Assembly: GCA_964470865.1 (NCBI GenBank)
Contig: CAYYFR010000022.1
Location: 1-46,760, forward strand
From: JAEUOS01 sp964470865
GTDB taxonomy: Bacteria; Pseudomonadota; Gammaproteobacteria; Burkholderiales; JAEUOS01
Direction: 5' to 3'
DNA: 46,760 bases
The translations under genes and the position numbers were made by a program. Below, one piece after another: positions 33,128-41,900 of the stretch. Under the pieces are notes generated by a model that searched no databases, was not told the origin of the DNA, and was given only the letters and a program-made list of their open reading frames with translations. Position 1 is the first letter of the stretch; the number at the start of each line of letters is the position of its first letter.

Positions 33128-34627
33128 GTGAACCAAGCTTTCCGGCCGCCCACACTGACCCTGCGTGCGGTTGATGCGCTTGACTGGTCGCCGCGCTTCG
33201 GCAGTTTGCCGTCGCATTTCTACAGTCGAGTCAATCCCAGTGCACTGCAGGATCCGTATTTGGTCGCTTTCAATCCGGATGCGGCGCCCCTGCTGGGCCT
33301 TGACCCGGCGGCGGCGACCAGCCACGAGTTTGTCGACAGCTTTACCGGGAACCGCCTGCCTCAGGGCGCCAACCCGTTGGCCGCCGTTTATTCCGGCCAC
33401 CAGTTCGGCAGCTACGTACCGCGGCTGGGTGATGGGCGCGCGATTTCGCTGGGTGAAGTCGTGGGCCGCGACGGCATTTGCGACATTCAACTGAAGGGCG
33501 CCGGCCTTACACCCTACTCGCGCATGGGCGACGGGCGCGCCGTGTTGCGTTCATCGATCCGTGAGTACCTTTGCTCGGAAGCCATGCACGCGCTGGGCGT
33601 GCCCACCACGCGCGCCCTGGCGATCACCGGTTCGGACCAGCCGGTGATCCGCGAGACAGTCGAAACCGCCGCAGTGTTGACCCGGCTTGCCCCGTCTTTC
33701 GTGCGCTTCGGTTCGTTCGAATACTGGTATCACCGCCGCGATGGCGCCGCGGTGCGTACCTTGGCCGACTTCGTGATCCATGAATTCTTCCCTGAATTCG
33801 ACGGGTTGGCGGATCGCCATGCGCGCTTTCTGGCCGAAGTGGTGAGGCGTACCGCAAACATGGTTGCCGCCTGGCAGACCTGCGGCTTCATGCACGGCGT
33901 GATGAATACCGACAACATGTCGATTCTCGGCTTGACGCTCGACTACGGCCCATTCGGCTTCATGGAGGCGTTCGATCCTGGCCACATCTGCAATCATTCA
34001 GACGACGCTGGCCGCTACGCCTACAACATGCAGCCCAGAGTGGCGCACTGGAATCTTTATGCACTGGGCCAGGCACTGGTGCCTTTGATGGAACCCGAAG
34101 CGATCGAAGCCGGGCTCAAGGGCTTCGACGCGGCGTTCGATACGGCCCTCAATGCCGGCCTGCGGCGCAAGCTCGGGCTGCTCGCCGAACGCGACGAGGA
34201 TGTCGCCCTGTGCGACGAAATGTTCGCGCTGTTGGCCGAGTCGCGCATGGATTTCACCTCGTTCTTCAGGAATTTGGCACCTCTGGAGAGCGCGGGAACT
34301 GGCGGCGACCGTGTGCTGCGCGACCACAGCCTCAATCCGGCGCGCTTCGATGCCTGGGCACTGCGCTATCGCGCCCGGCTGTGCGCCGAGGACAGCGTCG
34401 ACTCGCAACGGCGCGTCGCGATGAACGCGGTGAACCCCAAGTATGTGCTGCGAAACTATCTGGCCGAAGCGGCGATCCGCAAGGCCGCAGATCAGCGCGA
34501 CTACTCGGAAATCGCGCGCCTGCATGATGTGCTCAGACGACCGTTTGACGAACAGCCGCAGTACGAGGCCTACGCCGCACCTGCACCGGACTGGGCGGCC
34601 GGCATCGAGGTCAGCTGCAGCTCGTGA
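33128..34627 (+). CDS. selO: Protein adenylyltransferase SelO (YdiU)
   Basis: A 499-residue pseudokinase that transfers AMP from ATP to protein hydroxyl groups and is linked to redox stress. The start is taken as the GTG at 33128 (MNQAFRPPTLTLRAV); the ribosome site is weak. Family marks: YSGHQFGSYVPRLGDGRAI, LKGAGLTPYSRMGDGRAVLRS (cut to fit: the RMGDGRAVLRS motif), GFMHGVMNTDNMSILG and DYGPFGFMEAFDP (metal-binding Asn and Asp). The C-terminus ends VSCSS, with the redox cysteine at the position that is selenocysteine in animals. msrB downstream, also a redox-repair gene, fits a shared oxidative-stress theme. Confidence 0.95.
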   Translation: MNQAFRPPTLTLRAVDALDWSPRFGSLPSHFYSRVNPSALQDPYLVAFNPDAAPLLGLDPAAATSHEFVDSFTGNRLPQGANPLAAVYSGHQFGSYVPRLGDGRAISLGEVVGRDGICDIQLKGAGLTPYSRMGDGRAVLRSSIREYLCSEAMHALGVPTTRALAITGSDQPVIRETVETAAVLTRLAPSFVRFGSFEYWYHRRDGAAVRTLADFVIHEFFPEFDGLADRHARFLAEVVRRTANMVAAWQTCGFMHGVMNTDNMSILGLTLDYGPFGFMEAFDPGHICNHSDDAGRYAYNMQPRVAHWNLYALGQALVPLMEPEAIEAGLKGFDAAFDTALNAGLRRKLGLLAERDEDVALCDEMFALLAESRMDFTSFFRNLAPLESAGTGGDRVLRDHSLNPARFDAWALRYRARLCAEDSVDSQRRVAMNAVNPKYVLRNYLAEAAIRKAADQRDYSEIARLHDVLRRPFDEQPQYEAYAAPAPDWAAGIEVSCSS

Positions 34628-34697
34628 GCGCGCGTCGGCCGACATGGCGCCGGCCTTGTGAAACCGTTCCCGGCAATGCTGCGTATCAACCGCCAAG

Positions 34698-34805
34698 GGA
34701 AGCGTTGAACCAGCGCGTAGGCCGAGAAAGTCGCTCTCGAAACATGCTGAATCGTAGAGGCTCGTTGTTCGGGGGCCGCGTTCCCGGGACTTGTTCAGCG
34801 TTTTC
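34698..34805. mobile_element. MITE-like element, copy B (108 bp)
   Basis: Second copy of the element at 6087-6195. The left repeat GGAAGCGTTGAACCAGCGC (34698-34716) and right repeat GGACTTGTTCAGCGTTTTC (34787-34805) are imperfect inverted copies, 13 of 19 complementary. The hairpin before the right end has changed on both arms relative to copy A (CGAGA/TCTCG became CGGGG/CCCG), keeping it paired. It lies between selO and msrB, which read the same way, and occupies about half of their 229-bp spacer. Confidence 0.75.
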
Positions 34806-34856
34806 AAGACAGCAATTCCATGACACCCTGCCCACCTTACTTGAACAGTTGACAAA

Positions 34857-35297
34857 ATGAACCTGCCCAAGATCAGCAAGACCGACCAGGACTGGAAGAC
34901 GCAGCTCACCGGCGAACAATACGAGGTGACGCGCAAGCACGGTACCGAGCGCGCTTTCAGCGGCCAATACAATGACCACCACGGCGACGGCGTCTATTAC
35001 TGCGTCTGCTGCGGCACGCCGCTGTGGGATTCACGCTACAAGTTCGAGTCCGGCACCGGTTGGCCGAGTTTCTGGCAACCGGCCGTCGATGCGAATGTCG
35101 CCACCGATACCGACACCAAGTTCTTCATGCGCCGTACCGAGGTCCATTGCGCGGTGTGTGAGGCGCACCAGGGCCACGTGTTCGAAGACGGGCCCCGGCC
35201 CACCGGCCTGCGTTATTGCATCAATTCCGCATCGCTCAAGTTCGTGGCGCGCGGCTGCGGAGCGGACGGTGCTGCTGCAGACGCCAAGGTAAAATGA
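34857..35297 (+). CDS. msrB: Peptide-methionine (R)-S-oxide reductase MsrB
   Basis: A 146-residue enzyme that reduces methionine-R-sulfoxide in proteins. Zinc is bound by two CxxC motifs, YYCVCCG and HCAVCEAHQGH. The core has FESGTGWPSFWQP, and the catalytic Cys is in LRYCINSASLKF. The start ATG at 34857 gives MNLPKISKTDQDWKTQL, typical for the family. It is followed by yciB with a 6-bp gap. The last ~15 residues are a low-complexity tail. Confidence 0.97.
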   Translation: MNLPKISKTDQDWKTQLTGEQYEVTRKHGTERAFSGQYNDHHGDGVYYCVCCGTPLWDSRYKFESGTGWPSFWQPAVDANVATDTDTKFFMRRTEVHCAVCEAHQGHVFEDGPRPTGLRYCINSASLKFVARGCGADGAAADAKVK

Positions 35298-35303
35298 CGG
35301 GCT

Positions 35304-35861
35304 ATGGATTTCCTCATCGATCTCGTCCCGGCGCTGCCGTTTCTGCTGGTCGCCTTCAATTTGATCGACATGTTCCTGGCGACCAAACTGGCGATGGGTG
35401 CGGCGGTGCTGCAGATCATCGCCAGCCGTCTGCGCTACGGACGTGTCAAACGCATGCACGCGGTGACCTTCGCCGCCATCATCGTGTTCGGCGCGATCAC
35501 GCTTTTGTTGCACGACGACTACTTCATCAAGATCAAGCCGACCGTGCTCAACTGGGGCTTTGCGTTGGTTTTTCTGGGGGCGCCGTTGTTGTTCAAGAAA
35601 AACCTGCTGCGCATGATGCTGGGAGAAAAGCTGGCAATGCCTGATTTCGCCTGGGCGCGCCTGAATCTGATGTGGGTCGCCTACTTCTTCGCCATTGGCG
35701 CGACCAACTTGTATGTCGCGAACAACTTTTCGGCGGAAATCTGGGGCAAGTTCCGGGTATTTGGCATGTACGGGGCCTTGATTGCCTTCATGGTGATTCA
35801 GGGCTTTTATGTCTACCGGCACATGCAGCCTGAACCGGCACCTGCAGACACGAAGGAATGA
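35304..35861 (+). CDS. yciB: Inner-membrane septation protein YciB (IspZ)
   Basis: A 185-residue polytopic inner-membrane protein involved in cell-envelope integrity and septation, with five to six helices. Recognisable stretches are DLVPALPFLLVAFNLIDMF at the start and PTVLNWGFALVFLGAPLLFKK (the conserved KP-x-NW segment) and WARLNLMWVAYFF. The start is the ATG at 35304, 6 bp after msrB. The stop overlaps the region of the ribosome site for the BolA gene. The yciB-bolA-parvulin order is a common betaproteobacterial arrangement. Confidence 0.94.
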   Translation: MDFLIDLVPALPFLLVAFNLIDMFLATKLAMGAAVLQIIASRLRYGRVKRMHAVTFAAIIVFGAITLLLHDDYFIKIKPTVLNWGFALVFLGAPLLFKKNLLRMMLGEKLAMPDFAWARLNLMWVAYFFAIGATNLYVANNFSAEIWGKFRVFGMYGALIAFMVIQGFYVYRHMQPEPAPADTKE

Positions 35862-35864
35862 TGC

Positions 35865-36149
35865 TTGAACTCCGGCACTGACATGTTGCAGGACATTCGC
35901 CAGCGCTTGGCGGTGCTCGAACCAAGCCGGCTCGAACTGCGCGACGACGGCGCCGCCCACATCGGGCATGCAGGCGCCGGCGGTGGCCATTTTGCGTTGA
36001 CCGTCGTGTCCGAGCATTTCACCGGCCAGTCACGCGTTGCGCGCCACCGCATGGTGTATGCAGCACTGGGCCCGTTGATGCAGGCGGGCATCCACGCGTT
36101 GGCGCTGTCGACATATGCGCCCACGGAAGTCGCGGCGCAAGACGCTTGA
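35865..36149 (+). CDS. BolA-family protein
   Basis: A 94-residue BolA-like protein; the family partners monothiol glutaredoxins in Fe-S/iron handling and affects morphology under stress. The conserved helix-turn HAGAGGGHFALTVVSEHFTGQSRVARHRMVY is visible in parts: HIGHAGAGGGHF, SEHFTGQSRVARHRMVY and GIHALALSTYAP. The TTG at 35865 is chosen because AAGGA is 7 nt upstream; an ATG at 35883 would give 88 residues and lacks such a site. Its stop is near the start of the exported parvulin gene. Confidence 0.88.
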   Translation: MNSGTDMLQDIRQRLAVLEPSRLELRDDGAAHIGHAGAGGGHFALTVVSEHFTGQSRVARHRMVYAALGPLMQAGIHALALSTYAPTEVAAQDA

Positions 36150-36175
36150 ATCCAATTCAATCTCGAGGTATGACA

Positions 36176-36952
36176 ATGAAGAATCGACTTCCCCTCCTTT
36201 TCGCGGGCCTGCTCGCAACCGCTGCCTGCGGCGCCCAGGCGCAAAACCTCGCGCGCGTCAACGGTGTGGCGATTCCAAGCGCGCGCGCCGATGCCATGGT
36301 CAAGGAACTCGCATCCCAGGGCCGCGGCGACAACCCGCAGTTGCGCCAGGCGGTTCGCGACGAGTTGATCAACCGTGAAATCATGATGCAGGAGGCCGGC
36401 CGGCTGGGCCTTGCCAAGCTGCCCGAGGTCGCCAACCAGCTGGAACTGGCGCGGCAGAACGTGCTGGTACGAGTTTACGTACAGGAGTACTTCAAGAAAT
36501 TCCCGGTCACCGACGTCGAGATGAAGGGCGAGTACGAGCGCATCCGCAAGGAACTTGGCGAGAAGGAGTATCGGGCACGGCATATCCTGGTGAAAACAGA
36601 AGACGAAGCCCGCGCGATCACAGCCAGGATCAAGGGCGGCGCCAAGTTCGAGGAAATGGCAAAGGCATCCGACGACCCGGGCTCCAAGGACAAGGGCGGC
36701 GACCTTGACTGGGCTACCGCATCGACCTTCGTGCCGGAATTCTCCAGGGCGATGAGCGCGCTAAAAAGAGGGGAAGTCACCGAAACCCCGGTCAAGACGC
36801 AGTTCGGTTTCCATGTGATCCGGCTTGACGACGTGCGCGACACGCAGTTGCCATCGATGGAAGAGGCCAAACCGCGAATTTCCGAACTGCTGCAACGCCA
36901 GCGTTTCGAGAAAATGCTTGCCGAATTGCGCACCAAGGCCAAGGTCGAGTAA
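36176..36952 (+). CDS. Exported parvulin-type peptidyl-prolyl isomerase (PrsA/SurA-like)
   Basis: A 258-residue periplasmic folding factor. The start is the ATG at 36176 with GAGG seven nt upstream. The signal peptide is residues 1-~22 with likely cleavage after AQA (CGAQAQNL). A SurA_N-like chaperone part (~25-125) is followed by one parvulin domain (~135-230) with RARHILVKTEDEAR, DDPGSKDKGGDLDW and FGFHVIRLDDVR. A strong terminator follows, ending the selO/msrB-yciB-bolA run. It is the second parvulin of the window besides PpiD. Confidence 0.92.
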   Translation: MKNRLPLLFAGLLATAACGAQAQNLARVNGVAIPSARADAMVKELASQGRGDNPQLRQAVRDELINREIMMQEAGRLGLAKLPEVANQLELARQNVLVRVYVQEYFKKFPVTDVEMKGEYERIRKELGEKEYRARHILVKTEDEARAITARIKGGAKFEEMAKASDDPGSKDKGGDLDWATASTFVPEFSRAMSALKRGEVTETPVKTQFGFHVIRLDDVRDTQLPSMEEAKPRISELLQRQRFEKMLAELRTKAKVE

Positions 36953-36982
36953 CTGTTCCGGGGATTGGGTGCATGCATGCAG

Positions 36983-37006
36983 GCCGCCGGCAGGCGGCTT
37001 TTTTTT
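36983..37006 (+). terminator. Rho-independent terminator after the parvulin gene
   Basis: GCCGCC pairs with GGCGGC across a GGCA loop and is followed directly by eight T. It lies 30 bp after the parvulin stop. Confidence 0.95.
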
Positions 37007-37128
37007 GCCTATCGGAATCGCACGCGAAGTTACATCATTTGCTATCATAGAAATGTTCACGATAGGTCTGTTGTATGATGCGCTGCATCCTTGCATCCTT
37101 GTTTCTCTCGACATGATGGAGATTCCCG

Positions 37129-38079
37129 ATGACGCTCACCGAACTGCGGTACATCGTCGCTGTCGCCCGCGAGCGCCATTTCGGACATGCGGCGGAAGCC
37201 TGTTTCGTCAGCCAGCCCACTCTTTCCGTAGCGGTAAAAAAACTGGAGGAGGAACTCGGCACGGCACTGTTCGAGCGCAGCCAGAGCGAAGTCACCGTCA
37301 CCCCGGTTGGCGCCGAAGTGGTAGCCCAGGCGCAACGGGTGCTTGAACAGGCCAGCGCCATCAAGGAACTGGTCAAACTAAGGCGCGATCCGCTGGCGGG
37401 ACAATTGCGACTCGGCGTGATCTATTCGATCGCGCCCTATCTTTTGCCGGCACTGGTGCCACGCATGATCAAGACCGTTCCTGGCATGCCTCTGGTGATC
37501 GAGGAAAACTTTACTCACCGGCTGCTGGAAATGCTCAAGAGCGGGGATATCGACGTGGCAATTCTGGCACAGCCGTTCTCCGAGCCCGGCATCATGATGC
37601 AGGCGGTGTACGATGAACCGTTCATGGTCGCACTGCCGGCGGGACATGCATGGGCGGGACGCAAGTCGATTGCCGCTGCCGACTTGAAAAATGAAACCAT
37701 GTTGCTGTTGGGTTCGGGCCATTGCCTGCGCGACCAGGTATTGCAGGTGTGCCCGGAACTGATGCGCTTTTCCTCCAGCAGCGTCGAGGGCATCCAGAAA
37801 ACCTTTGAAGGATCCTCGATTGAAACGATCCGCCACATGGTCGCCTCGGGTATCGGTCTGACCGTTTTGCCGGCCTCGGCGGTTCCGGCCGGTGAGCGCA
37901 GGAAAGACCTGATTGTTTACCGACCGTTCGTGGCGCCGGCGCCGAGCCGGCGCATCGCCCTGGCCTGGCGCAAGAGTTACACGCGCGCAAGCGCGATCGA
38001 AAAACTGCGTGAATGCGTTCTCGGAACCCGCCTGGCAGGCGTGCAAATGCTGGAAATGGCGCCGCTCGCAATGCACTGA
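37129..38079 (+). CDS. oxyR: Peroxide-sensing LysR-type regulator OxyR
   Basis: A 316-residue LysR-family activator switched by H2O2 through a disulfide. The N-terminal helix-turn-helix is clear in MTLTELRYIVAVARERHFG and SQPTLSVAVKKLEEELG. The two redox cysteines have the OxyR spacing: GSGHCLRDQVLQVC (C-x8-C). The ATG at 37129 has GGAG seven nt upstream. No catalase or ahpC gene lies alongside, so its main targets are elsewhere; selO and msrB upstream are candidate stress partners by proximity only. Confidence 0.95.
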   Translation: MTLTELRYIVAVARERHFGHAAEACFVSQPTLSVAVKKLEEELGTALFERSQSEVTVTPVGAEVVAQAQRVLEQASAIKELVKLRRDPLAGQLRLGVIYSIAPYLLPALVPRMIKTVPGMPLVIEENFTHRLLEMLKSGDIDVAILAQPFSEPGIMMQAVYDEPFMVALPAGHAWAGRKSIAAADLKNETMLLLGSGHCLRDQVLQVCPELMRFSSSSVEGIQKTFEGSSIETIRHMVASGIGLTVLPASAVPAGERRKDLIVYRPFVAPAPSRRIALAWRKSYTRASAIEKLRECVLGTRLAGVQMLEMAPLAMH

Positions 38080-38082
38080 ACG

Positions 38083-38135
38083 ACCGGCGTCCGGCTCAAT
38101 TGCGGACCGTGCTGATCGGCCGGACGCTCGCCGGT
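38083..38135. terminator. Long imperfect hairpin between convergent oxyR and membrane-protein gene
   Basis: ACCGGCGTCCGGC (38083-38095) can pair with GCCGGACGCTCGCCGGT (38119-38135), thirteen base pairs with a four-base bulge and a 23-base loop. It fills the 60-bp space between two convergent stops and may act as a two-way transcript end, though no T-tract is visible. Confidence 0.45.
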
Positions 38136-38139
38136 GCTC

Positions 38140-38946
38140 TCACTGCCGTAGCGCGCCGCGCGGCGCGCGCCATGCGAACACCAGCGCCGCCCATCCGACG
38201 ATGGTTGCCAACGCAACGAGATACGCCCACCACACGCCCAAGTCCATACTGAACCAGTAGATCAGGAGAAAGGCGAACGGATAAATCACGATGCCCTGAA
38301 TCGCCGTGGCCAGCGCAGCCGCAGTCGCGGCCGCGCCCACGCGCGGTTGCATGAGGATGATCGAGCTTGTGAGCACCAGCGGAAAGGCCGCCAGCAAACC
38401 GGTCCAGTCAGGCCCGATGGTGTGACTGAGAGTCACCACCGCGCCGGCGACCAGCCCCACAAACAAGGCGCGCAAGGGCAGGTCGAACCAGCGCGTGGCA
38501 CCAGCCAGCAACTTGCGGCCGGAGAGGGCGTGCCGAGTGGCAAGCGAACTGATCACCAAAGCCAGTGTACTCACCAGCAGCAAGGGCAGCGGCGCTGGAT
38601 TCCAACGCTGCAGGAGCCACGCCACAAGAAACAAGGCGAGCAATGCCAAGCCCAGGCTTGCGGCCATGGGCATGCGCCGCGCGAGCAGCACATACACCAT
38701 GCCGAAGGCCGCCACAGCGGTATTTGCGGCAACGCTGCCAAGCGCGGCCGCGGCGATGAAATGCGGCGGCGTGGTGAGCGCCAGCATCACATAGGTGGGG
38801 CCCACCGAGACCGGCATGGCCATGATCAGGCCGGCAATCAGCGGACCGCTTCTCTCGGCCATCGCTGCGGCCGATACCACCACGGTGGCCGCGAAAATCA
38901 CCTTGAGCGCGATCGCCAGCCAGAGCGGGTAGTCGCTCAACTGCAC
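38140..38946 (-). CDS. Polytopic membrane protein of unknown function, internally duplicated
   Basis: I do not recognise this 268-residue protein. It has about nine hydrophobic segments and almost no soluble part. Two halves repeat one pattern: SGPLIAGLIMAMPVSVGP near residue 32 and WTGLLAAFPLVLTSSII near 180, each followed by an AAALGS/AAALAT-like helix, pointing to an internal duplication and probably a transporter fold. The start is read as the GTG at 38946; an earlier start is not excluded. It begins 41 bp after the purL stop on the same strand, so co-transcription with purL is likely. Confidence 0.8.
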   Translation of the reverse strand: MQLSDYPLWLAIALKVIFAATVVVSAAAMAERSGPLIAGLIMAMPVSVGPTYVMLALTTPPHFIAAAALGSVAANTAVAAFGMVYVLLARRMPMAASLGLALLALFLVAWLLQRWNPAPLPLLLVSTLALVISSLATRHALSGRKLLAGATRWFDLPLRALFVGLVAGAVVTLSHTIGPDWTGLLAAFPLVLTSSIILMQPRVGAAATAAALATAIQGIVIYPFAFLLIYWFSMDLGVWWAYLVALATIVGWAALVFAWRAPRGALRQ

Positions 38947-38987
38947 CCGTTACCCATGGATCGCGCCCCGTGCCGGCGCATATCGCG

Positions 38988-41900
38988 CTAGGCCAGCCAC
39001 GCGCGCGCGTTGCGGAACATGCGCATCCAGGGCCCGTCCTCTCCCCAGGCGGCTGGCGCCCAGGACTGCTGTACGGTACGAAAGGCGCGCTCGGGATGCG
39101 GCATCACGATGCCAAAGCGGCCGTCCGCCGTCGTGTAGCCATTGAGGCCCCCGGCCGAGCCATTCGGGTTGTAAGGATAGGTTTCGGTGGCAGCGCCACG
39201 GTTGTCGACATAGCGGATCACGGGAATCGCCGCGGCTGCATCGCCGTGTTGCGAAAAATCGCTGAAACCTTCGCCGTGCGCGGTGGGCACAGTGATGCGG
39301 CTGCCGACCATGCCGCCAAAAAAAATCGACGGCGATTCCAGCACTTCGACGGTGACAAAGCGCGCTTCGAACTGCTCGCTGCGATTCTTTGTAAAGCGCG
39401 GCCAGGCACTGGCACCCGGAACCAGGCTGCCGAGGTTGGCCATCATCTGGCAGCCATTGCAGACCCCGAGCGCGAACACGTCCGGGCGCGCGAAAAAGCC
39501 CTCGAAATCGGCACGTGCGCGCGGATTGAACAAGATCGATTTGCCCCAGCCGGCACCAGCACCGAGCACGTCGCCGTAGGAAAATCCACCGCAAGCCGCG
39601 AAGCCCTTGAAGTCCGCCAGCGACACACGCCCGCCGATGATGTCGCTCATGTGCACATCGTAGGCGGCAAAGCCGGCGCGGTCGAACGCCGCGGCCATCT
39701 CGACATGACCATTGACACCTTGCTCGCGCAGGATCGCGATCTTCGGCCGTGCGCCGATGGCGATCATCGGCATCACATGGTCGATGGCCGGATCGAAGCA
39801 TAGCGATGGACTCAAACCCGGATCGTCGACATCGGCGGCGGCGTCGAATTCCTGCCTGGCGGTCTGCGGGTTGTCGCGCAAAGCCTGCATGCGGTAGCTG
39901 GTCTCACTCCATACGCGCAGCAGTTCGGCGCGCGGCAATGCGAACACCGGCTTGGCGTTTCGCACGAAGCGAATTTCGTCACGCTTGTTGGGCGAGCCCA
40001 TGACGAAGGTGCATTTGCCCAAGCCCCATTGCGCAAGCCGGGCAATGATGGCGTTGCGTTCGCTCGACCGCACCTGAATCACCGCGCCCAGTTCCTCGTT
40101 GAACAAGGCCGCGAGCAGTTTGTCGTTGGCGCGGCCCTTGAGCATGTCCGGCTTGATTTCAAACCCGTCATGGTCGGTGCTGGCGGCATCCCAGCACACA
40201 GTGTCGAGGTTGATCGTCACGCCGGTATGGCCGGCGAAGGCCATTTCGCAAACGGTGGTGAAGAGACCGCCGTCCGAGCGGTCGTGATAGGCCAGCAAGC
40301 GGGCTTCGCCGTTGAGGGTCTGGATGGCATGGAAAAACGCCTTGAGGAGTTGCGGGTCGTCCAGATCCGGCACCACATTGCCAAAGCGATTCCAGGCCTG
40401 CGCCAGCGCCGAGAATCCCATGCGCTGCCGCCCGCAACCGAGATCGAGCAGGATCAGCGAGGTCGGCCCGGCATCGGTACGCAACTGCGGCGTCAGCGAG
40501 CGCCGCACGTCCTGCACCGGTGCGAAGGCGGAAACGATCAGCGACAACGGTGCGGTCATCTCGCGCGGCCCGTCGCCATCGTCCCATGCCGTCTTCATCG
40601 ACATCGAGTCCTTGCCCACCGGGATGGCTACACCAAGCGCGTTGCACAGATCAAGGGTCACCGCCTTGACCGTGGCATAGAGCGCCGCATCCTCCCCGGT
40701 CTTCGCGTACCCGGCGGCAGCCATCCAGTTGGCCGACAGCTTGACGCGCTCGATGGCGCCGATATCGGCTGCCGCCAGATTGGTGATCGCCTCGCCCACC
40801 GCCATGCGACCGGATGCCGGGGCATCGAGCATGGCCAGCGGCGTGCGCTCACCGATGGCGAATGCCTCGCCGGCATAGCCCTTGAAATCACGCAAGGTCA
40901 CCGCGCAGTCGGCCACCGGCACCTGCCAGGGCCCGACCATCTGGTCACGTGAGCACAGGCCGCCGACGCTGCGGTCGCCGATGGCGATGAGGAAAGTCTT
41001 GGCAGCCACCGCCGGCATGCGCAACACACGCGGCACCGCTTCGGTCAGACCGATGTCGGCCAGGTCAAGACGCGGAAAATCACGCGCCACACTGCGCACA
41101 TCGCGCAGCATCTTCGGCGGCTTGCCCAGCAACACTGAAAGCGGCATGTCGACCGGGGTGTTGCCGAACAGCCGATCGTCAACGGTTAGTCTGCCGCCAA
41201 CAGTGGCAGTACCGACAACAGCGAAGGGGCAGCGCTCGCGCTCGCACAGCAGCCGGAATTCCGCCAGCCTTTCAGGCGCGATCGCCAGCACGTAGCGCTC
41301 CTGCGATTCGTTGCTCCAGATCTCGCGCGGGCTCATGCCCGGCTCTTCCGAGGGCACATCGCGCAATTCGAAGCGTGCGCCGACGCCGCCGCCGCCCACC
41401 TCGACCAGCTCGGGAAACGCGTTCGAGAGCCCGCCGGCACCGACGTCATGGATCGCCAATATCGGATTACGCTCCGCCATCTGCCAGCATCGATCGATCA
41501 CTTCCTGCGCACGGCGCTCGATTTCGGCATTGCCGCGCTGTACAGAATCGAAATCCAGATCGGCACTGTTGCTGCCGGCGCCCATGCTCGACGCGGCGCC
41601 GCCGCCCAGGCCGATCAGCATGCCGGGACCGCCTAGTTGAATCAGGAGCGTGCCGGCGCCGTATGGCACTTTGTGAGTCAGGCCTGCGCTGATGGCACCG
41701 ACACCGCCGGCGATCATGATCGGCTTGTGGTAGCCGCGCGTCTCGCCGGCGAAAGTCTGCTCGAACGTGCGGAAATAGCCGGCCAGATTGGGTCGCCCGA
41801 ATTCGTTGTTGAATGACGCGGCACCGATGGGCCCGTCGAGCATGATGTCAAGCGCACTGACAATCCGCTGCGGCCTGCCGATGGTCGACTCCCAGGCGTG

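Noticed and set aside
37040..37066. Possible OxyR autoregulatory site (CTATCATAG and GATAGG) upstream of oxyR
   Set aside because: The half-sites are not in the order and spacing of the known OxyR motif, so I do not call it.
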